DNA of 64,000 nt from CAZIVO01 sp964542765 (GTDB taxonomy: Bacteria; Planctomycetota; UBA1135; UBA2386). Numbering within the stretch: the first letter of the stretch is position 1; every line of letters starts with the position of its first letter. This document shows positions 42,752 through 50,930 of the stretch, in pieces. Made by a program: the position numbers and the translations under genes. The notes beneath the pieces are model-generated. The model searched no databases and was not told the DNA's origin. It saw only the letters and a program-made list of their open reading frames with translations. The stretch is taken from positions 4,090 to 68,089 of the forward strand of contig CAZIVO010000005.1 of NCBI GenBank assembly GCA_964542765.1, written 5' to 3'.

Positions 42752-44467
42752 CTATCGGCGCAGTTGCTCTACCTCTGTCATCTTTTCGACCAGTTCATCG
42801 GTCGAGCGTGCGGTGGCCTTGGTGGTCTCGGCGATGGACAGGTAGGCAACAGGCGTTTCTTCGATGCGGTGGCCGCTTCTTTCGATCAGGATGGGGTCGT
42901 GTTTGGGGTCGAGCATCTGCACGATGCGCGATGGTACGTAGCACGATAGCGCGGCGCGGCGAAGGTTGTCGGCAGCTTCACCATCACGATCGCCGATGAT
43001 CGTGATGGTCAGTGGCGGGTAGAAGATCAGATCGATGGCGCGCCCATACCCAGCGACGTAATAGCCGTATTCCTTGTAGTCATCGGCGAAGGATTCGAGG
43101 GTCATCACGGCTTCGTCGGATAACTCGTTTCGTCGTGACAGGTGAGAGAGTCGGACCAGTGCTTCGGCCATGACAGCATTGTCGAGAATGCTGCGGTTGC
43201 GGTGGCCGCCCGAGGCCTGATAGCCATGGTCATGCAAGATGTCGAAGAAACCGCCGCCCGGTGCTCTCTGCTGCTCGAACACCCTTTCGGCGATGGCTTC
43301 GGCCGGCAGCAGCAGATCGGCGTTGCCGGTGTGCTGCGAGGCGTCGATCAAGGCGCCAATGAGATATGCCTGATCCGACAGCATGCCGGGCAGGTGATAG
43401 GTGCCGTCCCAGTAGTGATAGGCGGTGCCCTGGCCGTCGAACAGATGCTCGAGCAGGAAGCGCAGAACGCGCATGGCGCAATCCCGAAGCTCGGGCCTGT
43501 CCAGGACAAGTGAAGCCTTGAGGAGACTCGAGGCGGCGACGGCATTCCAGCTCGTGTAGATCGTCTGATCCAAAGAGGGCGGTGCTGTCCCTGCTCGCAT
43601 CTCAGGATCGGTCTGGTAGTAATCGATTTGAGCATCCTGGCTTCCGAAGAAGGCGCCGGTCTCGGTGTCGAGCATGAAGTTCAACATCCATCCGACGATG
43701 CCCTCGGCGGTTGAGCGGTAGGAGTCGTTACCGAAGAGTTGGTAGGCTTCCAGGTAGCACAGGAGCCGCTGACTGTTCGTCTCCAGCGTCTTCTCGTAGT
43801 TAGGTGTCTGCCAATCGACCGTATGGGAGTAGCGGAAGAAACCACCATCGATCGGGTCGTGGAGAGCGGACTGATGGACGCGGTTGAGCGTTGTGGTGAC
43901 GATCTCGCGCATGCGCCCATCTTGATGTTTCGCGGCCCGGACCATCGCGAAATCGATGGCTTGACAGTGGAAGAATTTGGACTTGTCTCCCCAGCCGCCG
44001 TAGCGAGTGTCAAATTTCTCGTAGATCGTTTCGGCGATGTGTTCGACCATTCGGTTGTCGAGCACACCTTGATCTCTACTCGTCCGCTCGGTTCCATCAT
44101 CGCTCCCGATGGCTTCTGGTACGGATCGCCAGGAATCGATAGTGGATTTCAGGCTGGTCAGGAATCCAGCCTGGTCGAGGTCGTCAACCTTTCGGATCAC
44201 GGTGCCGCTGGGGGTGAGGCAGGTGATCGTCGGCCAGCTACCGGACCCATAGCGATCGTCCAGATCCGGTCGCTTCTCGGAGTCGATGCGGACGGGCACG
44301 AAGCCGGTTTCGATCATGTCGATGACTTCGGGAGCTGCCAGGGTGGTGGCGAGGAACTCCTTGCAGTCTGCGCATCCGGGGGCGGTGATCAGGAGCAAGA
44401 CAGGCTTGTCGGAGGCACCTCCGGATTCGAAGGTGTTGGAGTCGAAGTCTTGCCAGTGAATTGTCAT
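42752..44467 (-). CDS. Thioredoxin-domain protein with six-hairpin glycosidase-like fold (DUF255 / YyaL type)
   Basis: 571 residues. N-terminal DUF255/thioredoxin domain, residues about 1-110, with redox motif C32-A-D-C35 (APGCADCKEF) and cis-Pro loop region SGSWPTITCLTPSG. The rest is a six-hairpin (alpha/alpha) barrel like YyaL/SPATA20 and N-acylglucosamine epimerase relatives: GGFFRYSHTVDWQTPNYEKTLE and MLNFMLDTETGAFFGSQDAQIDYYQTD are hallmarks. Full YyaL is about 680 residues, so this is a shorter form. Cytoplasmic; biochemical role not established in the family. Confidence 0.88.
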   Translation of the reverse strand: MTIHWQDFDSNTFESGGASDKPVLLLITAPGCADCKEFLATTLAAPEVIDMIETGFVPVRIDSEKRPDLDDRYGSGSWPTITCLTPSGTVIRKVDDLDQAGFLTSLKSTIDSWRSVPEAIGSDDGTERTSRDQGVLDNRMVEHIAETIYEKFDTRYGGWGDKSKFFHCQAIDFAMVRAAKHQDGRMREIVTTTLNRVHQSALHDPIDGGFFRYSHTVDWQTPNYEKTLETNSQRLLCYLEAYQLFGNDSYRSTAEGIVGWMLNFMLDTETGAFFGSQDAQIDYYQTDPEMRAGTAPPSLDQTIYTSWNAVAASSLLKASLVLDRPELRDCAMRVLRFLLEHLFDGQGTAYHYWDGTYHLPGMLSDQAYLIGALIDASQHTGNADLLLPAEAIAERVFEQQRAPGGGFFDILHDHGYQASGGHRNRSILDNAVMAEALVRLSHLSRRNELSDEAVMTLESFADDYKEYGYYVAGYGRAIDLIFYPPLTITIIGDRDGEAADNLRRAALSCYVPSRIVQMLDPKHDPILIERSGHRIEETPVAYLSIAETTKATARSTDELVEKMTEVEQLRR

Positions 44468-44573
44468 GGCCGCGCACTCGACTGCGGTCGCTCGGAGACC
44501 CAGCGCGAGGGCGGGGAAACCGTATCAGGTTGGCCGCCCACGGCGAGGTTTGCCCGGCTATTTCACCCCTACA

Positions 44574-45020
44574 TCAGTGTGGATCTGTTGATCCGGGATG
44601 AGTTTCGGGGAGGGGGGGTGTTCCTTCACCCCCGGAGCCGGGCTGTTCTTCGGGCTCTCGTGGCGAGAATTCCAGGCGGGGTGCATCGGCCCAGAGCATC
44701 TCGAGGTCGTAGAACTTGCGGGCTGTGTCGACGAAGATGTGGACGATCACCTCGTCGAAATCCAGGAGCACCCAGGTGCTTTCTACCTGATTGCCGGCCA
44801 GATTCCGGCGCAGGCGCCCTGCTTGTTTCATCGTGAAGTCGAGTTCGCTGGACATCGCCAGGGCGTGGCGCGCATTGCGAGCGCTGGCGATGACGAAGTA
44901 GTCAGTGATCGCCAGGGGAACCGAGACATCGAGGATGGCGATGCTCTCGGCCTGGTTCTGGTGGAGGAAATCGGCGATGTCGAGAGCCAGTTCTCTTGCT
45001 TCGATGGGGGAGGTCTCCAA
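44574..45020 (-). CDS. rsfS: Ribosome silencing factor RsfS
   Basis: RsfS (YbeB/Iojap) binds ribosomal protein uL14 and keeps 30S and 50S apart under starvation. The core is seen in ELALDIADFLHQNQAESIAILDVSVPLAITDYFVIASARNARHALAMSSELD and DFDEVIVHIFVDTARKFYDLEMLWADA. Coordinates use the TTG at 45020 (149 residues), because the next in-frame start, GTG at 45092, lies inside a perfect inverted repeat and would add a non-conserved N-terminus. The last ~35 residues (FSPREPEEQPGSGGEGTPP) are a Pro/Glu/Gly-rich tail absent from short RsfS proteins. Confidence 0.9.
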   Translation of the reverse strand: METSPIEARELALDIADFLHQNQAESIAILDVSVPLAITDYFVIASARNARHALAMSSELDFTMKQAGRLRRNLAGNQVESTWVLLDFDEVIVHIFVDTARKFYDLEMLWADAPRLEFSPREPEEQPGSGGEGTPPLPETHPGSTDPH

Positions 45021-45078
45021 AAAATGGTGTTTGGGGGGAGTGTAAAAGAATAGCAGCGAATCGGCGTTTCGTCTCGGT

Positions 45079-45109
45079 GGTCTGTAGACCACGGAGAGGT
45101 CTACAGACC
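45079..45109. promoter_or_regulatory. Perfect 12-bp inverted repeat upstream of rsfS
   Basis: GGTCTGTAGACC at 45079-45090 and its exact reverse complement GGTCTACAGACC at 45098-45109, with a 7-base spacer. Each arm is itself nearly palindromic. It lies between hppA and rsfS on the minus strand, about 60-90 bases before the likely rsfS start. It has no following T-tract, so it reads more like an operator or a transcript-stabilising hairpin than an intrinsic terminator. Confidence 0.55.
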
Positions 45110-45195
45110 CCAGTTGGAGCCATCACTCACGCTACCGTTCGATGGCGAGGACTCGCGTGCGATGGTTCAGATCGAGGTGGAGGGCGTTGGCGAGA

Positions 45196-47232
45196 TCAGA
45201 AGAAAAGGGGTAGCGCCAGGACGGAAGCGATCGACATCAGCTTGATGAGGATATTGATCGAGGGTCCGGCCGTGTCCTTGAAGGGATCGCCGACGGTATC
45301 CCCGATGACAGTGGCCTTGTGGACCTCGGAGCCCTTGCCGCCATGGGCACCGCCCTCGACGAATTTTTTGGCATTGTCCCACGCGCCGCCGGCGTTTGCC
45401 ATGAACAGAGCCATCAGGACGCCGGAGCCGAGGGCGCCGGCCAGCAGTCCGCCAACGGCCTGGGCGCCGAAGATGATGCCGACCAGGATGGGGGAGAGAA
45501 TCGCCAGCAAGCCGGGAGCCACCATCTGGCGGAGTGCTCCCTGAGTCGAGATGAGGACGCAGCGTTCGTAGTCTGGTTCCTCGGTGCCTTCGAGCAGGCC
45601 CTTCTTCTCGCGGAATTGCCGGCGAACCTCCTCGACCATGTCATTGGCGGCGCTGCCGACAGCCTTCATCGCCATGGAAGAGAAGAGGAAGGGCAGCATC
45701 GCGCCGATCAGCAGCCCCATGACCACGGTGGCGTTGGCGAGGTCCATGGCGAAGCTTCCGCTGCCTGCTTCCTCCGCGAGGATGACGGCAGCTAGTTGGT
45801 AGGTGTTGAACAGGGCCAGCGCGGTCAGGGCTGCCGAGCCGATGGCGAAGCCCTTGCCGATCGCTGCGGTGGTATTGCCGACGGCGTCGAGGGCGTCGGT
45901 GCGCTTGCGAACCTCCGGGTCGAGGCCTGCCATTTCCGCCAGTCCTCCGGCATTGTCGGCGACGGGCCCGTAGGCGTCGACACCCAGCGAGATTCCCAGG
46001 GTCGAGAGCATGCCGACAGCGGCGATACAGATCCCGTAGACCCCGGCGCAGTGATTGCACAGGAAGACGGTCAGCGCCAGCACCAGGATCGGTGCCCAGG
46101 TCGAGGCCATGCCGGTGGCCAGGCCCGAGATGATGTTGGTGGCGGGGCCGGTCTTGCTCTGATCGGCGATGCCCTGGGCGGGAGGGGCCTGATCCGAGGT
46201 GTAGTATTCGGTGATCTTGCCGATCACCACGCCTGCGGCGAGGCCGGCGACCATGCTGAGATAGACATTCCACTTGCCGTGTCCTTCAGGGGTCGGATTC
46301 AGGAAGAAGAAGGTCACCACGGCCATCAGGCCGACCAGAAGCACCGACGCGGAGATCAACCCGTTGAACAGCGCTCCGTGCAGGTCCGACTCATCTTCTG
46401 CCTGCACCCGGAAGGTGCCGAAGATCGACGCAGCGATGCCGAGCGCGGCGAGGACGATCGGATAGGCCATGAGATCTACCACATCGCCGCCACCAGCGGC
46501 CCCCAACACGCCTCCCATCAAGACCGTGGCGATGATCGCACCGACGTAACTCTCGAAGAGGTCGGCACCCATACCGGCAACATCGCCGACATTGTCACCG
46601 ACATTGTCGGCGATGGTGGCAGGGTTGCGTGGATCGTCTTCGGGGATGCCGGCTTCGACCTTGCCGACGAGGTCGGCGCCAACATCGGCAGCCTTGGTGT
46701 AGATGCCGCCACCGACGCGTGCGAACAGGGCGATCGAAGAGGCGCCGAAGGAGAAGGCGAGGATGTCACGGACATGTTCGCCGTAGAGCAGCATCAAGGC
46801 ACAAATGCCACCGAGGCCGAGGCCGACGACCGTCAACCCCATGACCGTGCCGGAGTTGAAGGCCACGGTCAGTGCCTGAGGCAGGGATGTCTTGGCGGCC
46901 TGTGTTGTCCGGACCGCTGCGCGCGTCGCGGTGTGCATGCCGAAGTAGCCCGCACCCGCTGACGAGGCGGCACCGAACAGGAAGGCTATCGCCTGACGCC
47001 AGCCGAAGGTTTCGTCCATGGCGAGCATGGCAACGAAGACTGCAGCGACGAAGACCGCGAGCCATCTGTATTCGGCGAACAAGAAGGCCTTGGCACCGTT
47101 CTGGATATGCCGGGCGATTTTTTGCATGGTCGCGTCGCCGGCGTCATTGCTCATGATCCGTATGTAGAGCGTGATTGCATAGGCGATCGACCCGATCGCG
47201 CAGCCAAGTCCGAGAAGGTTCCAGAACGTCAT
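45196..47232 (-). CDS. hppA: K+-dependent-type membrane-bound pyrophosphatase
   Basis: 678 residues with about 16 membrane segments. It hydrolyses pyrophosphate and pumps H+ and/or Na+ across the membrane. Catalytic/ligand blocks: ADVGADLVGKVEAGIPEDDPRNPATIADNVGDNVGDVAGMGADLFESYVG (pyrophosphate/Mg site), DAYGPVADNAGG and the C-terminal KATVIGDTVGDPFKDTAGPSIN. The GNTTAAIGKG segment has Ala at the position that in K+-independent enzymes is Lys, so this is predicted K+-dependent. Na+ versus H+ selectivity was not judged. 144 bp upstream is dedA-like; mutually exclusive hairpins lie in that gap. Confidence 0.95.
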   Translation of the reverse strand: MTFWNLLGLGCAIGSIAYAITLYIRIMSNDAGDATMQKIARHIQNGAKAFLFAEYRWLAVFVAAVFVAMLAMDETFGWRQAIAFLFGAASSAGAGYFGMHTATRAAVRTTQAAKTSLPQALTVAFNSGTVMGLTVVGLGLGGICALMLLYGEHVRDILAFSFGASSIALFARVGGGIYTKAADVGADLVGKVEAGIPEDDPRNPATIADNVGDNVGDVAGMGADLFESYVGAIIATVLMGGVLGAAGGGDVVDLMAYPIVLAALGIAASIFGTFRVQAEDESDLHGALFNGLISASVLLVGLMAVVTFFFLNPTPEGHGKWNVYLSMVAGLAAGVVIGKITEYYTSDQAPPAQGIADQSKTGPATNIISGLATGMASTWAPILVLALTVFLCNHCAGVYGICIAAVGMLSTLGISLGVDAYGPVADNAGGLAEMAGLDPEVRKRTDALDAVGNTTAAIGKGFAIGSAALTALALFNTYQLAAVILAEEAGSGSFAMDLANATVVMGLLIGAMLPFLFSSMAMKAVGSAANDMVEEVRRQFREKKGLLEGTEEPDYERCVLISTQGALRQMVAPGLLAILSPILVGIIFGAQAVGGLLAGALGSGVLMALFMANAGGAWDNAKKFVEGGAHGGKGSEVHKATVIGDTVGDPFKDTAGPSINILIKLMSIASVLALPLFF

Positions 47233-47284
47233 GATATTGGGGTCCGTCGATAGAGATCGGTTAGCGGTTCGAGGCGGTTTTCAA

Positions 47285-47334
47285 GGTGCCCCGCCAATGG
47301 GTACGGCACCATAGCCACGGTTTAGCGTGGTGCC
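47285..47334 (-). promoter_or_regulatory. Possible alternative-hairpin leader before hppA
   Basis: Three arms: GGTGCC at 47285-47290, GGCACC at 47305-47310 and GGTGCC at 47329-47334. The middle arm can pair perfectly with either outer arm, so two mutually exclusive hairpins are possible; the second has an inner CCACG/CGTGG (47315-47319 with 47326-47330). The nearest arm is 52 bases upstream of the hppA start. This is the layout of an attenuator or switch, but the spacer has no terminator T-run. Confidence 0.35.
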
Positions 47335-47376
47335 AAGGAAATGTGAGAGCACGGGCGCGTGCAGTATCCGAGTAGA

Positions 47377-48219
47377 TCAGTCGCGCAGGATGGCTCGAAG
47401 CAGGGTTTCTGTATTTGCGCCGGGATCGCGTTTGTATGCCTGGAGGACCTTGTTCCGGGCTTCCTTCTTGCTGTAGCCCAAGGCGATGAGGGCCGCGATG
47501 GCATCTTCATGGCCGAGAGCTTCGGAGGAACTCTCGGCCTGAAGGGCGCCTGAGGACTTGTTCTCGGAGTTGGGCGATGGCTCGACGTAGGTTTCCGAGG
47601 GGCCTTCCGCCAGCAGCGCCTTGCGGCGGCGACGGCGGCGGAGCCAGTATGTGGTGATGACGATGATCCCGGCAGCGATCAGGGTGATCAGGAGGCCGCG
47701 TTCGAGTTTCTGCATCTGCTCGACCACCTCGTCGATGATGGACCCGAATTCCATCCCGACCCAAACAAACAAAGGCACCACGAGCAGGATGCCGAGCAGG
47801 TCAAGGGTGAGGAATCGTCGCCAGCGCATCTTCATGGTGCCGGCGGTGAAGTAGGCGACGATCCGCAGGCCGGGGAAGAATCGCGCGAAGAAGATCACCA
47901 GATCCCCTCGCCGGCGGAACCATGTGTCGAAGGTGGCCAGGCGCTGATGGGTGATCAAAAGGCGAAAGGGCCTGAGACGCAGCAACCGGCTGCCGAAGAT
48001 TCGCCCGAGAGTGAAGGGGATCACGTCACCCGCGAGGATCGAGGCTGCACAGGTCGCCATCATCGGCAAGGGATCGGCAAGGTCCTTGAAGCAGATGTAT
48101 CCGGCAGAAATGGCCACGAGTTCTTCGGGCAGGGGGAACCCCAGACCGGCCAGGAGATAGATCGCCGCAACCCCCATGTAGGGATAGTTGGTGAAGATCT
48201 CGACGAGCCAGTCGAACAT
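47377..48219 (-). CDS. DedA/VTT-domain membrane protein with UBA/RuvA-C-like tail
   Basis: 280 residues. N-terminal ~200 residues are a DedA (VTT) protein: YPYMGVAAIYLLAGLGFPLPEELVAISAGYI (E and P in the re-entrant segment) and the FFARFFPGLRIVAYFTAGTMKMRWRRFL signature with conserved basic residues. After membrane helix GLLITLIAAGIIVITTYWL and a basic RRRRR linker, residues about 235-280 (HEDAIAALIALGYSKKEARNKVLQAYK...TETLLRAILRD) look like a UBA-type three-helix bundle, close to RuvA domain III. DedA proteins flip phospholipid or affect membrane integrity; the tail suggests a protein contact. Starts 5 bases after the gene upstream. Confidence 0.85.
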   Translation of the reverse strand: MFDWLVEIFTNYPYMGVAAIYLLAGLGFPLPEELVAISAGYICFKDLADPLPMMATCAASILAGDVIPFTLGRIFGSRLLRLRPFRLLITHQRLATFDTWFRRRGDLVIFFARFFPGLRIVAYFTAGTMKMRWRRFLTLDLLGILLVVPLFVWVGMEFGSIIDEVVEQMQKLERGLLITLIAAGIIVITTYWLRRRRRRKALLAEGPSETYVEPSPNSENKSSGALQAESSSEALGHEDAIAALIALGYSKKEARNKVLQAYKRDPGANTETLLRAILRD

Positions 48220-48224
48220 GATGC

Positions 48225-49004
48225 TTATTCGGGCAAGAAATGGGCGATGCCTGTGAGGAGCGGATCTGCTAACAGGTCGCCTTTCGTGATGCTGACGTCA
48301 CCACCTAGATAGGCTTGAAGGCGCTCGAGCGCCGCGATATGTGGCGCTGCGAGTCCGGTGTTCTGGGTTGTCGCGAGCATCTCAAGGGCGCGGGAGATGA
48401 ACTCGTTGGCGCGAGAAACGTCGCCCGTGGCCAGGGCCGTGCCGACCAGTCGCTTCGCCAGGAAAGCCCGGCGGTCATGGAGAGATGCGGAGGGTTTGGC
48501 CTTCTCCGCGAGCTTCAGATAGACGTCTGCGAGCTCGCTCACTTCCATTCCGGTCCTGAGTCGAAGAGCTGTGGCCAGTTCCTTGTCCTGGTCTGCCCGC
48601 AGTTCGAGCAGCAGGGCCATGGCGATGCGGATCTCGTCCGTCTTTCGCGGGCAGATGGCGGCCGCTTCTTCGAGGAATTGCATCGCCGCCAGCAGGCGGT
48701 CGAGAGCTTGCTCGGTGTTGGGCGCCTTGCGTGATGCTTCGAGGGCCAGTTCGCTCGCAAAGAGAATGTGGCCGTCTGCCCACTGGGGGATGAAGCGCAG
48801 GAGGAACCTGCCGCGTTCCACCAGCTGGCCGGTGGTGCCGAACTGCCTTGCCGTTTCGAGGCCGGGCCACAGGAATGGCAGGAACAGGGGGCGGGTGAGG
48901 TTGCGGACCAGCGCTGTGGGTATGGGAGGCTGGGGGCGTGGGGTCAACGCGGCCCCGGCATAGCAAGCTATCCCCGCCATGAAATAGATCGCCCAGTGGA
49001 TCAC
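48225..49004 (-). CDS. Membrane-anchored helical (TPR-like) protein, hypothetical
   Basis: 259 residues. N-terminal hydrophobic segment (HWAIYFMAGIACYAGAAL), then Pro-rich PRPQPPIPT and a mostly helical body: LLAAMQFLEEAAAICPRKTDEIRIAMALLLELRADQDKELATALRLRTG and VYLKLAEKAKPSASLHDRRAFLAKRLVGTALATGDVSRANEFISRALEM resemble TPR-type repeats, though the 34-residue consensus is loose. Start overlaps the previous gene by 4 bp. The third gene of an ABC ATPase / membrane protein / this / dedA-like transcript. Function unknown. Confidence 0.65.
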   Translation of the reverse strand: MIHWAIYFMAGIACYAGAALTPRPQPPIPTALVRNLTRPLFLPFLWPGLETARQFGTTGQLVERGRFLLRFIPQWADGHILFASELALEASRKAPNTEQALDRLLAAMQFLEEAAAICPRKTDEIRIAMALLLELRADQDKELATALRLRTGMEVSELADVYLKLAEKAKPSASLHDRRAFLAKRLVGTALATGDVSRANEFISRALEMLATTQNTGLAAPHIAALERLQAYLGGDVSITKGDLLADPLLTGIAHFLPE

Positions 49005-50041
49005 TGTTTATGCTCCGGAAGGAATCTCGCGACAAAGCCGAACAGAACCACGAGCAAAAAGGAAGGAACTCCCTCCAGGATCGTGTCGAGATAGCCCAAC
49101 CAGCGTCCTTCGGCGAATCCGGCAATGGCGCTGGAATGGGGTGTCAGGCCGAGCAGGGTCAGGAGCAGTAGCCCTGCGAGGCCGAGAATCGTCGATACGC
49201 CTCGGGAGAGGTGCCGTCGACCCAGCCAGCAGCAGGCGAGGACCACCAGGAAGGGCCACAGGTAGCTGGCGGCTGCAACCATGGCATTGGGCAAGGGAGG
49301 GTGCGGGCTGGCTGCCACCCCCTCGACGGCCTCGGAGCCAAACGTCAGCAGGAGCCCGGAACCCGGCAACATCTCGATATCGAGGGTGCTGATGGACCGC
49401 GGTGGGAAGGTGATCTCGAGGTTTTCGCGACTGCCGGTGATGGCGACCGGCTGGCGAGTCAGGGGGTCGGCTCCGGCATGGACGAGGATTTGCGCGGGCT
49501 TGTATGAATTGCTCGCCAGGGCGGCCAGCGGTCGGAGTCGCAAGCTTTTGATCGGCTCATTGTCATCGCATTGCAGGCGTAGCCGTTTGGAGCCGTCGGG
49601 CCCCGGGGCCAGTTCCTGTCCTGATACCGGCGAGAAGTTCACGTGATCATGAGCGTTGATGGGGGGGAAACCGGCCAGCCCGAGAAGGAACTGGAAAGCG
49701 GTGGCCGTGACGATCAGGGCCAGGAGTAGTCCTGCCGCTGCGCCGGCAGCGGCGGCGAGGCAGCCATCGAGTGGCCCTGTTCGCAAGCGGCGGATCATGG
49801 CAGCCCCGGGCTGATCGCGGCTGAACAGGGGCCAGTCCTTGAGCACCGTGATCAGCGCGACGGCCGAGAGGGTGAAGGCTGGTAGATGGAGCCACAAGCC
49901 CGCGATCAGGGCGGCACCTTCACCGGAGCCTTCCAGGGGAGGCTGGCTGTAGAGGCACCCCCAGGTGACGGGAAGCAACAAGATCAGTGGCAAGGCCAAG
50001 CCTCTCATCGTCATGCGCAGGCAAAGCAGCAGGGTTCTCAT
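49001..50041 (-). CDS. Probable ABC-type membrane permease with large extracytoplasmic insert
   Basis: 346 residues. Three hydrophobic segments in the first ~125 residues (LALPLILLLPVTWGCLY; LPAFTLSAVALITVL; AAAGAAAGLLLALIVTATAFQFLLGLAG), then a polar, beta-rich region of about 110 residues (residues about 125-235: HVNFSPVSGQELAPGPDG...NSYKPAQILVHAGADPLTRQP...), then three more (AMVAAASYLWPFLVVLACCWLG; GVSTILGLAGLLLLTLLGL; VPSFLLVVLFGFVARFL). It overlaps the ATPase gene by 4 bp and the TPR-like gene by 4 bp, so it is likely the membrane partner of that ATPase. It is not a standard ABC-2 permease by sequence. Confidence 0.65.
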   Translation of the reverse strand: MRTLLLCLRMTMRGLALPLILLLPVTWGCLYSQPPLEGSGEGAALIAGLWLHLPAFTLSAVALITVLKDWPLFSRDQPGAAMIRRLRTGPLDGCLAAAAGAAAGLLLALIVTATAFQFLLGLAGFPPINAHDHVNFSPVSGQELAPGPDGSKRLRLQCDDNEPIKSLRLRPLAALASNSYKPAQILVHAGADPLTRQPVAITGSRENLEITFPPRSISTLDIEMLPGSGLLLTFGSEAVEGVAASPHPPLPNAMVAAASYLWPFLVVLACCWLGRRHLSRGVSTILGLAGLLLLTLLGLTPHSSAIAGFAEGRWLGYLDTILEGVPSFLLVVLFGFVARFLPEHKQ

Positions 50042-50907
50042 GGCCTGGCCTTCCTGAAGAGTGCGAAGAGATGTTCGCGTTCGCGCCCGATCTTCACTAT
50101 CTCGCCACCGGCGGCGGTCACGGCGGACTCGACCGTTGCCAGGCCTGCGTCATCAAGCCCGCGGATCACCAGCGAGCGGTCGCCAGTTCCGAGAAGGTCC
50201 TCGAGGGTTCCCTGGGCGTGGCATTGACCCTTGTCCAGGAGATAGATGCGGGTGCAGATCTGTTCCACCTCCTGGAGGTGATGTGAGGCCATGAGGATGG
50301 CGCAGTTTCCCTCCTTCTGGAGTTCTTGCAGGAGATCCATGACGATCAGCGAGCCCTTCGGATCGAGTCCGGAGGTCGGTTCATCGAGGAGCAGGACCTT
50401 CGGCTCCGACAGGAGCGCGGCAGCCAGTGCCAGACGGCGCGTCATCCCTGTGCTGTAGGTGCCGATGGGTTGTCGCTTTGAAGGATCGAGGCCGAGGCGT
50501 TCCGCCCAGAGGTCGGCGCGGACGCGTGCCAGGGATCGTCGCATCCCGACAAGTTCGCCAAGATAGCTGAGAAACTCCATTGCCGAGAAGTCAGGGAAGG
50601 GCAGGGGGCCCTCGGCCTGATAGCCGACATCTCCGATCAGGGCGCGGTCGGTGGGGTGGTGGCCGAGAACCTTCACTTCACCAGCGTTCGGTCGCTGGCT
50701 CCCGGCCAGGATGTTCAGCAAGCTGGTCTTCCCGGACCCGTTCGGTCCGAGGATGCCGACAATTTCGCCCGGTGAGGCGGCGAGCTGGATTTTGTCCAAC
50801 GCGGTGACCGGGGGATGGCGGAACCATCCCCGATAGGTCAGGGACAGGGCTTCGGCAAGGATAAAGGCTTCCATCTCGTAGTCAGCATCCGGCATGTTAT
50901 CTTCCAA
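50038..50907 (-). CDS. ABC transporter ATP-binding protein
   Basis: 289 residues. Walker A GILGPNGSGKTSLLNILAG, signature YSTGMTRRLALAAAL, Walker B VLLLDEPTSGLDP and switch His MASHHLQEVEQI. The spacing and GPNGSGKT-TYSTGM-DEPTSGLDP belong to the CcmA/NosF/ABC-2 export group. It heads a minus-strand operon in which every junction overlaps by 4 bp. The first start gives a short leader MEDNMPDADYEMEAF; ATG at 50895 or later is possible. Divergent from the FHA gene 23 bp away. Confidence 0.92.
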   Translation of the reverse strand: MEDNMPDADYEMEAFILAEALSLTYRGWFRHPPVTALDKIQLAASPGEIVGILGPNGSGKTSLLNILAGSQRPNAGEVKVLGHHPTDRALIGDVGYQAEGPLPFPDFSAMEFLSYLGELVGMRRSLARVRADLWAERLGLDPSKRQPIGTYSTGMTRRLALAAALLSEPKVLLLDEPTSGLDPKGSLIVMDLLQELQKEGNCAILMASHHLQEVEQICTRIYLLDKGQCHAQGTLEDLLGTGDRSLVIRGLDDAGLATVESAVTAAGGEIVKIGREREHLFALFRKARP

Positions 50908-50930
50908 GACTCAGGTTTTCTCATGTCGTC

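Noticed and set aside
45796..46962. A 388-codon plus-strand frame across hppA
   Set aside because: Antisense to an unmistakable membrane pyrophosphatase; low-complexity Gly/Asp/Arg composition.
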